DNA of 64,000 nucleotides from Streptomyces tsukubensis (lineage in GTDB: Bacteria; Actinomycetota; Actinomycetes; Streptomycetales; Streptomycetaceae), in NCBI RefSeq assembly GCF_009296025.1, contig NZ_CP045178.1, positions 1,178,001 to 1,242,000 on the forward strand. Reading direction: 5' to 3'. This document shows, piece by piece, positions 26,198 through 41,975 of this stretch. The translations under genes were made by a program, and so were the position numbers. A model generated the notes under the pieces. That model made no database searches. It was not told where the DNA came from and was given only the letters and a program-made list of their open reading frames with translations. How positions within the stretch are numbered: position 1 is the first letter of the stretch; each line of letters begins with the position of its first letter.

Positions 26198-27406
26198 CTA
26201 CGCCCCCGCGGCCTTCCGCAGAGCGTCGACCCGGTCCGTCTTCTCCCAGGTGAAGTCGGAGAGCGGCCGGCCGAAGTGGCCGTAGGCGGCGGTCTGCGAG
26301 TAGATCGGGCGGAGCAGGTCCAGGTCGCGGATGATCGCGGCCGGGCGGAGGTCGAAGACCTCCGAGATGGCCTGTTCGATCTTCTCGACCTCGACCTTGG
26401 CCGTGCCGAAGGTCTCGACGAAGAGCCCCACCGGCTCGGCCTTGCCGATGGCGTAGGCGACCTGGACCTCGCAGCGGGCGGCGAGGCCGGCGGCCACGAC
26501 GTTCTTGGCGACCCAGCGCATGGCGTACGCGGCGGAGCGGTCGACCTTGGACGGGTCCTTGCCCGAGAAGGCGCCGCCGCCGTGACGGGCCATGCCGCCG
26601 TACGTGTCGATGATGATCTTGCGCCCGGTGAGCCCCGCGTCACCCATCGGGCCGCCGATCTCGAACCGCCCCGTCGGGTTGACGAGCAGCCGGTAGCCGT
26701 CGGTCTCCAGCTTGATGCCGTCGTCCAGCAGCGCCTTCAGCTCGGGCTCCACGACGAACTCGCGGATGTCGGGGGCGAGCAGCGAGTCGAGGTCGATGTC
26801 GCTCGCGTGCTGCGAGGAGACGACGACGGTGTCGAGGCGGACCGCCTTGTCGCCGTCGTACTCGATGGTGACCTGGGTCTTGCCGTCCGGGCGCAGGTAG
26901 GGGATGGTCCCGTTCTTGCGCACCTCGGAGAGACGGCGGGAGAGCCGGTGCGCCAGGTGGATCGGCAGCGGCATCAGCTCGGGCGTCTCGTCGCAGGCGT
27001 AACCGAACATCAGGCCCTGGTCACCGGCGCCCTGCTTGTCCAGCTCGTCCTCGTCGCCCTCGACACGGTTCTCGTAGGCCGTGTTGACGCCCTGCGCGAT
27101 GTCGGGGGACTGGGAGCCGATGGAGACCGACACGCCACAGGACGCGCCGTCGAAGCCCTTCTTCGAGGAGTCGTAGCCGATCTCTAGGATCTTGTCGCGC
27201 ACGAGCTGCGCGATCGGCGCGTACGCCTTGGTGGTGACCTCGCCGGCCACGTGGACCTGGCCGGTGGTGATCATGGTCTCCACGGCGACCCGGGATGTCG
27301 GGTCCTCCCGCAGGAGCGCGTCGAGAATGGTGTCACTGATCTGGTCAGCGATCTTGTCGGGGTGACCTTCGGTCACAGACTCCGAGGTGAAGAGACGGCG
27401 GGACAC
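26198..27406 (-). CDS. metK: S-adenosylmethionine synthetase
   Basis: This 402-aa protein starts at GTG 27406 ([18 protein letters not shown]), with GGGAG a few nt upstream. [12 protein letters not shown] (ATP and Mg binding) and the P-loop-like GGGAFSGKD are present, and the length is normal for MetK. It makes SAM from Met and ATP; in streptomycetes SAM also influences antibiotic production and development. It lies downstream of coaBC and is normally adjacent to priA, but here is separated from it by the accessory segment. The 303 bp upstream (27407-27709) holds its promoter region. I found no recognisable riboswitch fold there. Confidence 0.96.
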   Translation of the reverse strand: MSRRLFTSESVTEGHPDKIADQISDTILDALLREDPTSRVAVETMITTGQVHVAGEVTTKAYAPIAQLVRDKILEIGYDSSKKGFDGASCGVSVSIGSQSPDIAQGVNTAYENRVEGDEDELDKQGAGDQGLMFGYACDETPELMPLPIHLAHRLSRRLSEVRKNGTIPYLRPDGKTQVTIEYDGDKAVRLDTVVVSSQHASDIDLDSLLAPDIREFVVEPELKALLDDGIKLETDGYRLLVNPTGRFEIGGPMGDAGLTGRKIIIDTYGGMARHGGGAFSGKDPSKVDRSAAYAMRWVAKNVVAAGLAARCEVQVAYAIGKAEPVGLFVETFGTAKVEVEKIEQAISEVFDLRPAAIIRDLDLLRPIYSQTAAYGHFGRPLSDFTWEKTDRVDALRKAAGA

Positions 27407-27709
27407 ATCGCTCCCTGTGGTTGCAGCGGCTGCTGGCTGATCATTTGTGGACGACCGGGAGCTGCGCCCGGTGTGGTCCTCGACCAGTTTATCGGTCACT
27501 TCTCGCCGCCGGACCACGCGTCTCGCTCCTTGGGAGCTCTGTGACCTGCGGCACTGCATTCTCCGGCATGGTGAACGTGTGCCGCCAGAGGCCGCGCCGC
27601 CTTAATCCGTCAGTTTTTGCCATTATTCTTTCGTGCCACCAAGCACATTTTCACGCCGCCCGGCCCGGTCTCCCCCGTACTCCCCCCGTTCCGGGCGACG
27701 GCCGTCCGC

Positions 27710-28930
27710 TCAGCTCAGCCGTTCCGCGACCAGGCCCCAGACGGTGTCGGCCAGATCCTCCTTGGGCCCGTAGGGCACCGGCGTCTCACTGCCGTCCGCA
27801 CCCAGGACGACCGCCTCGTTCTCCTCGGCACCGAACGTCTTCCGCTCGCCCACCTCGTTGACCACCAGCAGGTCACACCCCTTGCGCCGCAGCTTCGCCC
27901 GGCCGTTGACCAGGACGTCGTCCGTCTCGGCCGCGAACCCCACCACGAGCTGCCCCGCCGAGGGCCGTACCGCGGAGATCTCGGCAAGGATGTCCGGATT
28001 ACGAACGAGTTCGATCGGGTCCGGTTCTTTGCCATCCTTTTTCTTGATCTTCCCGGCTGCGTAGGTGGCCGGGCGGAAATCCGCGACAGCGGCGGCCATG
28101 ACCACGGCATCCGCTTCGGCGGCGGCCGCCACCACGGCCTCACGCAGCTCGACCGCGGTGGTGACGGGGATCACTTCGACCCCTGCCGGATCAGGCAGGC
28201 CCGTGTTGGCCGCGATCAGGGTCACCCGCGCGCCCCGGGCCGCTGCCGTCCTGGCCAGCGCGTACCCCTGCTTGCCCGAGGAGCGGTTGCCGAGGAACCG
28301 CACCGGATCCAGCGGTTCACGAGTGCCGCCCGCACTGACCACGACATTCCGTCCGGCAAGATCCTGCGGGCTCTCGCCCCGCGCGAGCACCCTGCGGCAG
28401 AACGCGAAGATCTCCGACGGGTCGGGGAAGCGCCCCTTCCCCGTGTCCGCCCCGGTGAGCCTGCCCACCCCGGGTTCGATGACGAGGGCGCCCCTGCGGC
28501 GCAGCGTGGCCACGTTCTCCTGGGTGGCGGGGTGCTCCCACATCTCCGTGTGCATGGCGGGCGCGAAGACCACGGGACAGCGGGCCGTCAGAAGGGTGTT
28601 CGTCAGCAGGTCGTCCGCGAGGCCGTGCGCCGCCTTGGCCAGCAGGTCGGTGGTGGCGGGCGCGACGATCACCAGATCCGCGCTCTGGCCGAGCCGTACG
28701 TGCGGCACCTCGTGCACGTCGGACCAGACATCCGTGGCCACCGGGTGCCCCGAGAGCGCCGACCAGGTGGGCGCCCCCACGAAGTGCAGCGCGGCCTCGG
28801 TGGGCACGACCCTGACGTCGTGCCCCGACTCGGTGAACCGGCGCAGCAGCTCGCACGCCTTGTACGCGGCGATGCCACCACTGACCCCCAGGACCACTCT
28901 CGGCTTGCGTTCCGTCTCGCTGTCCACCAC
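27710..28930 (-). CDS. coaBC: Bifunctional phosphopantothenoylcysteine decarboxylase / phosphopantothenate-cysteine ligase
   Basis: This protein is about 406 aa from GTG 28930 (GGGGAG ten nt upstream). GTG 28927 and ATG 28975 are alternatives. The N-terminal CoaC flavoprotein domain has GVSGGIAAYKACELLRR and SADLVIVAPATTDLLAK. The C-terminal CoaB domain has SAGGTREPLDPVRFLGNRS and the AAAVADFRP segment. It carries out two consecutive steps of coenzyme A synthesis. It lies between rpoZ and metK on the same strand, separated from rpoZ by a strong terminator, so it likely has its own promoter in the repeat-rich stretch 28976-29097. Confidence 0.93.
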   Translation of the reverse strand: MVDSETERKPRVVLGVSGGIAAYKACELLRRFTESGHDVRVVPTEAALHFVGAPTWSALSGHPVATDVWSDVHEVPHVRLGQSADLVIVAPATTDLLAKAAHGLADDLLTNTLLTARCPVVFAPAMHTEMWEHPATQENVATLRRRGALVIEPGVGRLTGADTGKGRFPDPSEIFAFCRRVLARGESPQDLAGRNVVVSAGGTREPLDPVRFLGNRSSGKQGYALARTAAARGARVTLIAANTGLPDPAGVEVIPVTTAVELREAVVAAAAEADAVVMAAAVADFRPATYAAGKIKKKDGKEPDPIELVRNPDILAEISAVRPSAGQLVVGFAAETDDVLVNGRAKLRRKGCDLLVVNEVGERKTFGAEENEAVVLGADGSETPVPYGPKEDLADTVWGLVAERLS

Positions 28931-29097
28931 GTCTCCACGTCTCCCCGCGGTCGTATCCGCACTGATTCCAGTCATCCACCGAGCCCGGCCGCAAGCGTTT
29001 CCGTACGAGTCCCCGACGTATCCGTATCCGTAACGGGCCCCGTCGTATCCGTACGGGTCCCGCGCAACCGGCTCCCCAAGCGAATGGACCCATCACA

Positions 29098-29137
29098 CAC
29101 CACAGGCCCGGCAGTGGTGACTGCCGGGCCTGTGGTG
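29098..29137. terminator. Strong hairpin after rpoZ
   Basis: A perfect 16-bp inverted repeat (29098-29113 with 29122-29137) with an 8-nt loop begins 29 nt past the rpoZ stop. It should end the ihf-gmk-rpoZ transcript. Confidence 0.85.
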
Positions 29138-29165
29138 ACGTGTGGGTGTCGCGCCTGCCGCGCAG

Positions 29166-29438
29166 CTACTGAACCGGGCCCTCAATGGCCTCGGAGGTCA
29201 GCAGACCCGCGTTGATCTCACGCAGCGAGATCGACAGCGGCTTCTCGTGCACGTGGGTGTCCACGAGGGGACCGACATATTCGAGAAGGCCCTCGCCGAG
29301 CTGCGAGTAGTACGCGTTGATCTGACGAGCACGCTTGGCCGCGTAGATGACGAGGCTGTACTTCGAGTCGGTGGCCTCAAGCAGCTCGTCGATCGGCGGG
29401 TTGATGATGCCCTCGGGCGTGGTGATAGGAGAGGACAC
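29166..29438 (-). CDS. rpoZ: RNA polymerase omega subunit
   Basis: This 90-aa protein starts at GTG 29438. It has the omega core [19 protein letters not shown] and [12 protein letters not shown], normal for actinobacterial RpoZ. It helps assemble RNA polymerase by binding the beta-prime subunit. It lies downstream of gmk in the conserved ihf-gmk-rpoZ group, with a strong terminator after it. Confidence 0.95.
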   Translation of the reverse strand: MSSPITTPEGIINPPIDELLEATDSKYSLVIYAAKRARQINAYYSQLGEGLLEYVGPLVDTHVHEKPLSISLREINAGLLTSEAIEGPVQ

Positions 29439-29481
29439 GCTCTACCTTCCGAAAGATGGAAAAAGACGTCACAAGACGTCT

Positions 29482-30075
29482 TCAGAGTACTTCCATCAAG
29501 ACTAGCAGCTCACTGGCCACGTCCTCGACGGAGGTGTTGACCAGGGTGACATCGAACTCCGATCCCGCGGCGAGCTCAATCTCGGCCGCCGCCAGGCGAC
29601 GTTCGATGACCTCGGGCGGCTCGGTGCCACGCCCGGTGAGCCGGCGCACCAGCTCTTCCCAGCTCGGCGGAGCCAGGAAGACCAGGCGTGCGTCCGGCAT
29701 CGACTCCCGGACCAGGCGCGCCCCCTGGAGATCGATCTCCAGGAGCACGGGCTCACCCGCGTCCAGACGGTCGAGTACGGCACTACGAGGGGTGCCGTAC
29801 CTGTTCCCCGCGAACTCGGCCCACTCCAGCAGCTCACCATTGGCGATGAGCTTGTCGAACTCCTCGTCGGAGACGAAGAAGTACTGGACGCCGTGGCTCT
29901 CGCCCGGTCGCGGCTTCCGCGTGGTGGCGGAGACCGAGAGCCAGACATCGGGGTGTTCTTTGCGCATATGGGCGACGACCGTGCTCTTGCCGACCCCGGA
30001 GGGGCCGGAGAGCACGGTCAGCCGCGGACGTGCGTCCGGGGGCACGGGGGACGTCCCCCGGGATGTTGCAGCCAT
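29482..30075 (-). CDS. gmk: Guanylate kinase
   Basis: This 197-aa protein is read from ATG 30075, which gives the normal N-terminus just before the P-loop [14 protein letters not shown]-binding segments are [11 protein letters not shown] and [12 protein letters not shown]; the lid follows [11 protein letters not shown]. It phosphorylates GMP to GDP with ATP. Upstream in-frame extension to 30249 would overlap the ihf end and is unlikely. It lies 61 bp downstream of ihf and 43 bp upstream of rpoZ. Confidence 0.95.
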   Translation of the reverse strand: MAATSRGTSPVPPDARPRLTVLSGPSGVGKSTVVAHMRKEHPDVWLSVSATTRKPRPGESHGVQYFFVSDEEFDKLIANGELLEWAEFAGNRYGTPRSAVLDRLDAGEPVLLEIDLQGARLVRESMPDARLVFLAPPSWEELVRRLTGRGTEPPEVIERRLAAAEIELAAGSEFDVTLVNTSVEDVASELLVLMEVL

Positions 30076-30136
30076 ATGGCGATTATCCAGGTTCCCGAAG
30101 GTGCGCGGGAACACTGCCCCCAGGTCTACCGGAAAC

Positions 30137-30460
30137 CTAGGCCGGGCTGCCACCGAACTCGCGCTCCAGGGAGGCGATCTGGTTGGAACCGAGGCCACGC
30201 ACTCGCCGGCTCTCGGAAATCCCGAGCCGCTCCATGATCTGCTTGGCACGGACCTTGCCGACGCCGGGGAGCGACTCCAGAAGGGCGGAGACCTTCATCT
30301 TGCCGATGACGTCGTTCTCCTGACCCTGCTTGATCACCTCGTGGAGCGAGGCGCCGGAGTGCTTGAGTCGATTCTTGACCTCGGCCCGCTCCCGGCGAGC
30401 CGCGGCGGCCTTTTCGAGCGCGGCTGCGCGCTGTTCAGGGGTAAGGGGCGGAAGAGCCAC
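30137..30460 (-). CDS. ihf: Actinobacterial integration host factor (sIHF)
   Basis: This 107-aa protein from GTG 30460 ([18 protein letters not shown]) has a long N-terminal helix followed by a helix-two-turn-helix DNA-binding domain ([30 protein letters not shown]). This is the Streptomyces sIHF fold, unrelated to enterobacterial IHF. It binds DNA non-specifically, affects nucleoid structure and topology, and influences sporulation and antibiotic production. It is first gene of the ihf-gmk-rpoZ group. Confidence 0.93.
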   Translation of the reverse strand: MALPPLTPEQRAAALEKAAAARRERAEVKNRLKHSGASLHEVIKQGQENDVIGKMKVSALLESLPGVGKVRAKQIMERLGISESRRVRGLGSNQIASLEREFGGSPA

Positions 30461-30971
30461 GCCTACGTCACCTCGGATGTCGAACTTGTCGGATACGGAC
30501 CGGTGAGGAACCTAGTCGCCCCACACCAGGGAAGCGACGAGCAATGGCGCTGCTCGTCCGCTCTCGTCGGAGACTAGCGGGCTAAGGGGCCAGAGTCAGC
30601 GAGAACAGACGAAAAGTCCTGGTCAGCCTTGCTCGGCAGCGACATATAGGGCATAAGGTGCCGGATTTCGTCCATGATGTGGCCGCGAAGGGCCGGAGGG
30701 CGCTCGCCGAACAGCCGCGCGCCCTCCGGCCAGGTCAAACGGACGGAGAGATTCCGACCGTTCCGGACCCGCACCACCTCGCATTTCCGTCATTCCGCCA
30801 TTCCGCCGAACCGTCGCTCGGCCGTCCCGCCGCTTCAGCACCCCGAGGGGCGGCCTTCCGCGCCGGCCGTCCCCGTGGAGACGGGAATCAGGAACAGGAG
30901 TCCGGCCCCCATGGACCACGGGCCGGCGGCAACCCACCACGGGCCACCGGCCGCGGTTCAGGGGTCCCGGT
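30461..30971. other. Intergenic region between pyrF and ihf
   Basis: This 511-bp stretch has no convincing gene. It contains one strong hairpin (listed separately) and should hold the ihf promoter in its left part. Short open frames here have no recognisable domain or ribosome-binding site. Confidence 0.6.
30691..30731. terminator. Hairpin downstream of pyrF
   Basis: Exact 13-bp arms (30691-30703 and 30719-30731) flank a 15-nt loop, about 240 nt past the pyrF stop. It is a plausible terminator of the long pyr operon. Confidence 0.5.
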
Positions 30972-31810
30972 TCACGGATGCCGCGCGAGTACGGCCCCGA
31001 TCTCGTCGGTCATCCGTTCCGCCGCCGTCCTGAGCCCCGCGATGTCGGGTCCGTGGCGCAGCACCCCTCGGCTCACGTTCGGCAGGACCTGCCGCAGGGC
31101 AGGTCCGAAGACTCCGGGCAGATCGGCCATGGTGGCACCCTGCGCGCCGATCCCCGGCGCCAGCAGGGGTCCATTGATGTCCAGGTCGGCCCCGGCGTCC
31201 CCCAGCGTGGCGCCCACCACCGCGCCGACCGAGCCCATGGGGCGCGCGTCGCCGTTCTCCGCCGCCATGTGATCGAGCATCACCTGGGCCACGGTCCTGC
31301 CGTCGGACACGTGCGAGCGCTGGACCTCGGCGCCCTCGGGGTTGGAGGTGAGGGCGAGGACGAAGACCCCGCAGCCCGCGGCCGCCGCCGCGTCGAGCGC
31401 GGGACGCAGCGAGCCGAAACCGAGGTACGGGGAGACCGTGACCGCGTCGCTGAAGAGCGGGGAGTCCTTGTCGAGATAGGTGGCGGCGTAGGCGGCCATG
31501 GTGGAGCCGATGTCACCGCGCTTGGCGTCCATCAGCACCAGCGCCCCGGCGTCGCGGGCCTCCTCCACGGCCTTCTCCAGTACGGCGAGCCCCCGCGACC
31601 CGAACCGTTCGAAGAAGGCGGACTGCGGCTTCAGGACGGCTACCCGGTCGGCGAGCGCCTCCACACAGGTGCGGGTGAAGCGTTCGAGCCCCGCCACGTC
31701 GTCGTTCAGTCCCCAGGAGCGCAGCAGGGAGCTGTGCGGGTCGATGCCCGCGCAGAGGGCGCCGCGGGTGTCCATGGCACGGCGCAGGCGTGCGCCGAAG
31801 GGTTCTGGGG

Positions 31811-31814
<4 letters not shown>
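30972..31814 (-). CDS. pyrF: Orotidine 5'-phosphate decarboxylase (type 2)
   Basis: This 280-aa protein is the length of the long, type 2 class. The active-site loop LVLMDAKRGDIGST carries the Asp-x-Lys-x-x-x-Asp set. CAGIDPHSSLL and the phosphate-binding end APGIGAQGAT are also visible. It catalyses the last step of UMP synthesis. Its ATG overlaps the pyrD stop by 4 nt, and it is the final gene of the pyr operon. Confidence 0.95.
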
Positions 31815-32923
<1,109 letters not shown>

Positions 32924-33090
32924 GCGGTCCTCTTGCGATGGCGGTGCGATCGATGGCGATGGCGTGGGGCGGGGCGGGAGCGGGACAGAGCGGAGGGGGC
33001 GGAGTCGGAGGGGGCGGCCCGGCGGATCCGGCGGGCGTTCCTGGCCCGGTCCCGTGTCCGCCCCGCTCCCGTCCACACCCCCGCGCAGAC

Positions 33091-33122
33091 GGAGGGGGAC
33101 ACCGGATCCGGTGTCCCCCTCC
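33091..33122. terminator. Perfect 32-nt palindrome after carB
   Basis: The arms of 33091-33122 are fully complementary (centre GGATCC), starting 14 nt past the carB stop. It is probably a terminator or RNA-processing hairpin dividing carB from pyrD-pyrF. Confidence 0.75.
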
Positions 33123-33136
33123 TCGACCTCATGGGA

Positions 33137-36443
<3,307 letters not shown>

Positions 36444-36451
<8 letters not shown>

Positions 36452-37607
36452 GCTGGCCCTCCATCAGGACGGTGTTCATCAGGGATGTGAAGCGGTCGAA
36501 GAGGTACGCGGCGTCGTGCGGACCCGCGGCGGCTTCGGGGTGGTACTGGACGCTGAAGGCAGGCTTGTCGAGCAGTCGCAGCCCCTCGACCACCTGGTCG
36601 TTGAGGCAGACGTGCGAGACCTCGGCGCGGCCGAAGGGGGTGTCGGAGACCTTGTCGAGCGGGGCGTCGACGGCGAATCCGTGGTTGTGGGCGGTGACCT
36701 CGACCTTGCCGGTGGTGCGGTCCTGCACGGGCTGGTTGATGCCCCGGTGGCCGTACTTGAGCTTGAAGGTGCCGAAGCCCAGGGCGCGGCCGAGGATCTG
36801 GTTGCCGAAGCAGATGCCGAAGAGCGGAGTACCGCGTTCCAGTACGGCCCGCATGACGGAGACGGGGTGGTCGGCGGTGGACGGGTCTCCTGGACCGTTG
36901 GAGAAGAAGACTCCGTCGGGCTCGACCGCGTAGACGTCCTCGACGGTCGCGGTGGCGGGGAGCACGTGCACCTCGATGCCGCGTTCGGCCATCCTGTGCG
37001 GTGTCATGCCCTTGATGCCGAGGTCGACGGCGGCGACGGTGAAACGCTTCTGCCCGATGGCCGGGACGACGTACGCCTCCTTGGTGGCGACCTCCTGGGA
37101 GAGGTCGGCGCCGGTCATCCCGGGGGCCTCGCGCACCCGGGAGAGCAGCGCCGCGTCGTCGGCGACGGCCTCCCCCGAGAAGATCCCGACCCGCATGGCA
37201 CCGCTCTCGCGCAGGTGGCGGGTGAGGGCGCGGGTGTCGACGCCGCTGATGCCGACGACTCCCTGATCCGCCAGTTCCTCGTCGAGGCCGCGGCGGGAGC
37301 GCCAGTTGGACGGCAGCCGCGCGGGGTCGCGCACGACGTAGCCGGAGACCCAGATGCGACCGGACTCGGGGTCCTCGTCGTTGACTCCGGTGTTGCCCAC
37401 GTGCGGGGCGGTCATCACGACGACCTGGCGGTGGTAGGACGGGTCGGTCAGCGTCTCCTGGTAGCCGGTCATGCCGGTGGAGAAGACCGCCTCGCCGAAG
37501 GTCTCCCCCACGGCCCCGTAGGCGCGGCCGCGGAAGACGCGGCCGTCCTCCAGGACGAGTACGGCGGGAGCGGCCTTGGCGGCGCTTCCCCGGGTGGAGG
37601 TCGTCAT
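36444..37607 (-). CDS. carA: Carbamoyl-phosphate synthase small subunit
   Basis: This 387-aa protein is read from ATG 37607 ([21 protein letters not shown]). It is a class I glutamine amidotransferase with the nucleophile in [11 protein letters not shown] and the His-Glu of [11 protein letters not shown]. It supplies ammonia to CarB. Its start overlaps the PH-domain gene stop by 4 nt and its end overlaps carB by 8 nt, so the three are translationally coupled. Longer in-frame extension to 37976 lies inside the PH gene and is not used. Confidence 0.96.
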
Positions 37608-38224
37608 CGTGCGGCGCCTTCCGTGGTGTCGGTGTGGTGGTGGTCGTGGCCCGCGGCGACCGGCCGCGGGTTCTGCGCGTCGTCCGAGGTCATGGCGTTG
37701 ACGGCCGTGACCCAGTCGATGTGCTGGGCGGAGAGGTCCGAGCGGAAACCCGAGTCGATCAGTTTCTCGCCGTGGCTCCAGGTGACGATCAGCAGGCCGC
37801 CCTCGGTGAGGACCTTGCCGGCGATGCCCTTGTCGAGCCTGGCCTCCCTGAGGGCGGCGGTGGGGATGAAGAAGTCGTTCGCGCCGGGGCGTACGACATC
37901 GATCCCCGCGTCGGTCAGGGTCAGCTCCACGCGGCTGCGGGTGCCGAGTCCCCCGGCGACGATCCTGTCGAGCCACTGCCCGGCGGTGGTGGAGCCGTGG
38001 TAGCGCCCGGTCATGGCGAGGCTGGGCTCACCCGGCGCCTCGGGCGCCCGCGGCAGTTCCGGCAGGTCCGACTGGAGGGTGCCGCGCCACTTCCATCCCT
38101 GGCGCATCAGCCAGTAGACGAGGGTGATGAACAGCAGCAGCCCGACGATCCAGCCGATCCGGCCCGGCCAGTCGTTCACTTCCGCGGACTTCTGCTCCGC
38201 GGCCAGCATCATCAAAGGTGTCAC
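37604..38224 (-). CDS. Membrane-anchored PH-like domain protein of the pyr operon
   Basis: This 206-aa protein starts at GTG 38224. One transmembrane helix ([18 protein letters not shown], about 23-40) is followed by a soluble beta-rich domain of the bacterial PH type ([48 protein letters not shown]) and a His-rich tail (GHDHHHTD). It overlaps pyrC and carA by 4 nt each. A protein of this kind is conserved between pyrC and carA in streptomycetes, but its role in pyrimidine synthesis is unknown; tethering of the enzymes to the membrane is only a guess. Confidence 0.8.
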   Translation of the reverse strand: MTPLMMLAAEQKSAEVNDWPGRIGWIVGLLLFITLVYWLMRQGWKWRGTLQSDLPELPRAPEAPGEPSLAMTGRYHGSTTAGQWLDRIVAGGLGTRSRVELTLTDAGIDVVRPGANDFFIPTAALREARLDKGIAGKVLTEGGLLIVTWSHGEKLIDSGFRSDLSAQHIDWVTAVNAMTSDDAQNPRPVAAGHDHHHTDTTEGAAR

Positions 38225-39507
38225 GCCAGTTTCCCGTCCACGACCGTCGCACGGCCCCGCAGGAAGGTGTGGGTGACGCGTCCCGGCAGCTCACGTCCCT
38301 GGTAGGGGGTGTTGCGGCTGCGGGAGGCGAAGCCCGCGGGGTCCACGGTTCCACGGTAAGCGGGATCGACCAGAGTCAGGTTGGCGGGCTCGCCCGCCTC
38401 AACGGGACGGCCGTGGCCCTTGAGGCGGCCGATGCGTGCGGGGCGCGCGGACATCCGGTCTGCGACGACGGACCAGTCGACCAGGCCGGTCTCGACCATC
38501 GTCTCCTGGACGACGGAGAGCGCGGTCTCCAGACCGACCATGCCCATGGCGGCCGCGGCCCACTCGCAGTCCTTGTCCTCGTGCGGGTGCGGGGCGTGGT
38601 CGGTGGCGACGCAGTCGATCGTGCCGTCGGCCAGGGCCTCGCGCAGCGCCATGACGTCGGCCTTGGTGCGCAGCGGCGGGTTCACCTTGTAGACCGGGTT
38701 GTAGGAGCGGACCAGGTCCTCGGTGAGCAGGAGGTGGTGCGGGGTGACCTCGGCGGTGACGTTCCAGCCCTTGGACTTGGCCCAGCGCACCAGCTCCACC
38801 GAACCGGCCGTGGAGAGGTGACAGATGTGCACGCGGGAGCCGACGTGGGCGGCGAGCAGGACATCGCGGGCGATGATCGATTCCTCGGCGACGGCGGGCC
38901 ACCCGCCGAGGCCGAGCTCGGCGGAGACGACGCCCTCGTTCATCTCCGCCCCCTCGGTCAGCCGGGGCTCCTGGGCGTGCTGGGCGACGACCCCGTCGAA
39001 CGCCTTCACGTACTCCAGGGCGCGCCGCATGATGACGGCGTCGTCGACGCACTTGCCGTCGTCGGAGAAGACCCGCACGCCCGCGGCGCTGTCGTGCATC
39101 GCGCCCAGCTCCGCGAGCTGCTTGCCCGCGAGGCCGACGGTGACGGCCCCGACGGGCTGGACGTCGCAGTAGCCGGACTCCTTGCCGAGCCGCCACACCT
39201 GCTCGACCACTCCGGCGGTGTCGGCCACGGGGAAGGTGTTGGCCATCGCGTGCACAGCGGTGAACCCGCCGACAGCGGCGGCCCTGGTGCCGGTCAGGAC
39301 GGTCTCCGAGTCCTCGCGTCCCGGCTCGCGCAGATGGGTGTGGAGGTCGACCAGGCCCGGCAGCAGGACCTGTCCTTCGGCCTCGATGACGGTGGCGCCC
39401 TCGGCGTCGAGGCCGCTGCCGACCGAGGCGATGGTCTCGCCGTCGATCAGGACGTCCTGGGTCTCTTTGCCCAGCACGCGCGCGCCCCGGATAAGGATCT
39501 TGCTCAT
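38221..39507 (-). CDS. pyrC: Dihydroorotase
   Basis: This 428-aa protein is read from ATG 39507 (MSKILIRGARVLGKETQDVL). Zinc ligands and catalytic residues are in VDLHTHLREPG, HICHLSTAGS and CVATDHAPHPHEDK. It is a type I-like dihydroorotase of the amidohydrolase family that closes carbamoyl aspartate to dihydroorotate. It lies 4 bp after pyrB and overlaps the PH gene by 4 nt. Confidence 0.96.
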   Translation of the reverse strand: MSKILIRGARVLGKETQDVLIDGETIASVGSGLDAEGATVIEAEGQVLLPGLVDLHTHLREPGREDSETVLTGTRAAAVGGFTAVHAMANTFPVADTAGVVEQVWRLGKESGYCDVQPVGAVTVGLAGKQLAELGAMHDSAAGVRVFSDDGKCVDDAVIMRRALEYVKAFDGVVAQHAQEPRLTEGAEMNEGVVSAELGLGGWPAVAEESIIARDVLLAAHVGSRVHICHLSTAGSVELVRWAKSKGWNVTAEVTPHHLLLTEDLVRSYNPVYKVNPPLRTKADVMALREALADGTIDCVATDHAPHPHEDKDCEWAAAAMGMVGLETALSVVQETMVETGLVDWSVVADRMSARPARIGRLKGHGRPVEAGEPANLTLVDPAYRGTVDPAGFASRSRNTPYQGRELPGRVTHTFLRGRATVVDGKLA

Positions 39508-39511
39508 GGTT

Positions 39512-40537
39512 CTACTTCTCCTCGGAGGCGGTGGAGGCGCTGTGCTCGGAGCGCGGGGAATGGGTGCCGGCCTGGGCCTGGTGGGCGGCCTCGGACTCGT
39601 TGCCGCCCAGCAGCAGGTAGAGGACTGCCATCCGGATCGATACGCCGTTGGTGACCTGTTCGAGGACGGTGCAGCGGTCGGAGTCGGCGACCTCGGCGGT
39701 GATCTCCATGCCACGGACCATCGGACCCGGGTGCATCACGATGGCGTCGCCCGGCATCCTGGCCATGCGCTCGCCGTCGAGGCCGTAGCGCCGCGAGTAC
39801 TCGCGCTCGGTCGGGAAGAAGGCGGCGTTCATCCGTTCGCGCTGGACCCGCAGCATCATCACGGCGTCCGTCTTGGGCAGGACCCGGTCGAGGTCGTAGG
39901 AGACCTCGCAGGGCCACTCCCCGACGCCGATGGGCAGCAGGGTGGGCGGGGCGACAAGGGTGACCTCCGCGCCGAGCGTGTGCAGCAGGTCGACATTGGA
40001 CCGGGCCACACGGCTGTGCAGGATGTCGCCGACGACGGTGACCCGGCGGCCCGTGAGGTCCTGGCCGAGTCCCGTGTCCCTGCCGATGAGCCTGCGGCGC
40101 ATGGTGAAGGCGTCGAGGAGCGCCTGGGTGGGGTGCTGGTGGGTGCCGTCACCCGCGTTGATCACGGCGGCGTCGATCCAGCCTGAGGTGGCGAGCCGGT
40201 AGGGGGCGCCGGAGGCACCGTGCCTGATGACGACCGCGTCCACGCCCATCGCTTCGAGCGTCTGGGCGGTGTCCTTCAGCGATTCGCCCTTGGAGACGGA
40301 CGAGCCCTTGGCGGTGAAGTTGATGACGTCGGCGGAGAGCCGCTTCTCCGCGGCCTCGAAGGAGATGCGGGTCCTGGTCGAGTCCTCGAAGAAGAGGTTG
40401 ACCACGGTACGGCCGCGCAGGGTCGGCAGTTTCTTGATGGGCCGGTCGGCCACCCGCGCCATTTCCTCGGCTGTGTCGAGGATGAGGACGGCGTCGTCGC
40501 GGGTGAGGTCGGCGGCCGAGATGAGGTGACGCATCAT
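39512..40537 (-). CDS. pyrB: Aspartate carbamoyltransferase catalytic subunit
   Basis: This 341-aa protein is read from ATG 40537 ([20 protein letters not shown]), with GGAG six nt upstream. The carbamoyl-phosphate site [13 protein letters not shown] and [12 protein letters not shown] are present. It forms carbamoyl aspartate. The C-terminus has about 25 extra Ser/His-rich residues ([14 protein letters not shown]), probably disordered. It is the second gene of the operon, after pyrR. No pyrI-like regulatory subunit is seen. Confidence 0.95.
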   Translation of the reverse strand: MMRHLISAADLTRDDAVLILDTAEEMARVADRPIKKLPTLRGRTVVNLFFEDSTRTRISFEAAEKRLSADVINFTAKGSSVSKGESLKDTAQTLEAMGVDAVVIRHGASGAPYRLATSGWIDAAVINAGDGTHQHPTQALLDAFTMRRRLIGRDTGLGQDLTGRRVTVVGDILHSRVARSNVDLLHTLGAEVTLVAPPTLLPIGVGEWPCEVSYDLDRVLPKTDAVMMLRVQRERMNAAFFPTEREYSRRYGLDGERMARMPGDAIVMHPGPMVRGMEITAEVADSDRCTVLEQVTNGVSIRMAVLYLLLGGNESEAAHQAQAGTHSPRSEHSASTASEEK

Positions 40538-40646
40538 CTTGGGCTCCAGGGAGGGCAAGCAGGAGATCTTGGCGAATTCGGCGGTTTCGGGCATACGGGC
40601 GCACGGTCACCCGGTCGGAGCAGCGGGGTCGTCCGGAGTTCGGGTA

Positions 40647-41407
<761 letters not shown>

Positions 41408-41429
41408 CAGTCTTCGTCCGGGGAGCTAT

Positions 41430-41930
41430 ATGTCCAGCGAATACGCCAAACAGCTCGGGGCCAAGCTCCGAGCGATCCGCACCCAGCAGGGCCTCTCCCT
41501 CCATGGAGTCGAGGAGAAGTCGCAGGGACGCTGGAAGGCAGTCGTGGTCGGTTCGTACGAGCGCGGCGACCGTGCGGTGACGGTGCAGCGCCTCGCCGAG
41601 CTGGCCGATTTCTACGGTGTGCCCGTCCAGGAGCTGCTGCCGGGGACGACGCCGGGCGGAGCGGCCGAGCCGCCTCCGAAGCTCGTGCTCGACCTGGAGC
41701 GTCTCGCCCACGTCCCCGCGGAGAAGGCGGGCCCGTTGCAGCGGTACGCGGCGACGATCCAGTCCCAGCGCGGCGACTACAACGGCAAGGTGCTGTCGAT
41801 CCGCCAGGACGACCTGCGCACCCTCGCCGTCATCTACGACCAGTCGCCCTCGGTCCTGACCGAGCAGCTCATCAGCTGGGGCGTACTCGACGCGGACGCG
41901 CGGCGCGCGGTCGCCCACGAGGACAACTGA
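41430..41930 (+). CDS. bldD: Developmental master regulator BldD
   Basis: This 166-aa protein has an N-terminal HTH (residues about 10-70: LRAIRTQQGLSLHGVEEKS) and a C-terminal domain with both c-di-GMP-binding parts, RGD (114-116) and RQDD (125-128), at the spacing known from S. coelicolor. Dimerised by four c-di-GMP molecules, it represses sporulation genes during vegetative growth. It is divergent from pyrR; the 195-bp gap holds a BldD-box-like palindrome and the pyrR leader. A strong terminator follows. Confidence 0.97.
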   Translation: MSSEYAKQLGAKLRAIRTQQGLSLHGVEEKSQGRWKAVVVGSYERGDRAVTVQRLAELADFYGVPVQELLPGTTPGGAAEPPPKLVLDLERLAHVPAEKAGPLQRYAATIQSQRGDYNGKVLSIRQDDLRTLAVIYDQSPSVLTEQLISWGVLDADARRAVAHEDN

Positions 41931-41975
41931 GACACGACCTCTTCTCGCGAGCTGGTGGCTGGCCGGAGAAACGTC

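Noticed and set aside
27407-27709. SAM riboswitch upstream of metK
   Set aside because: No recognisable SAM aptamer core or expression platform; only ordinary promoter-like sequence was seen.
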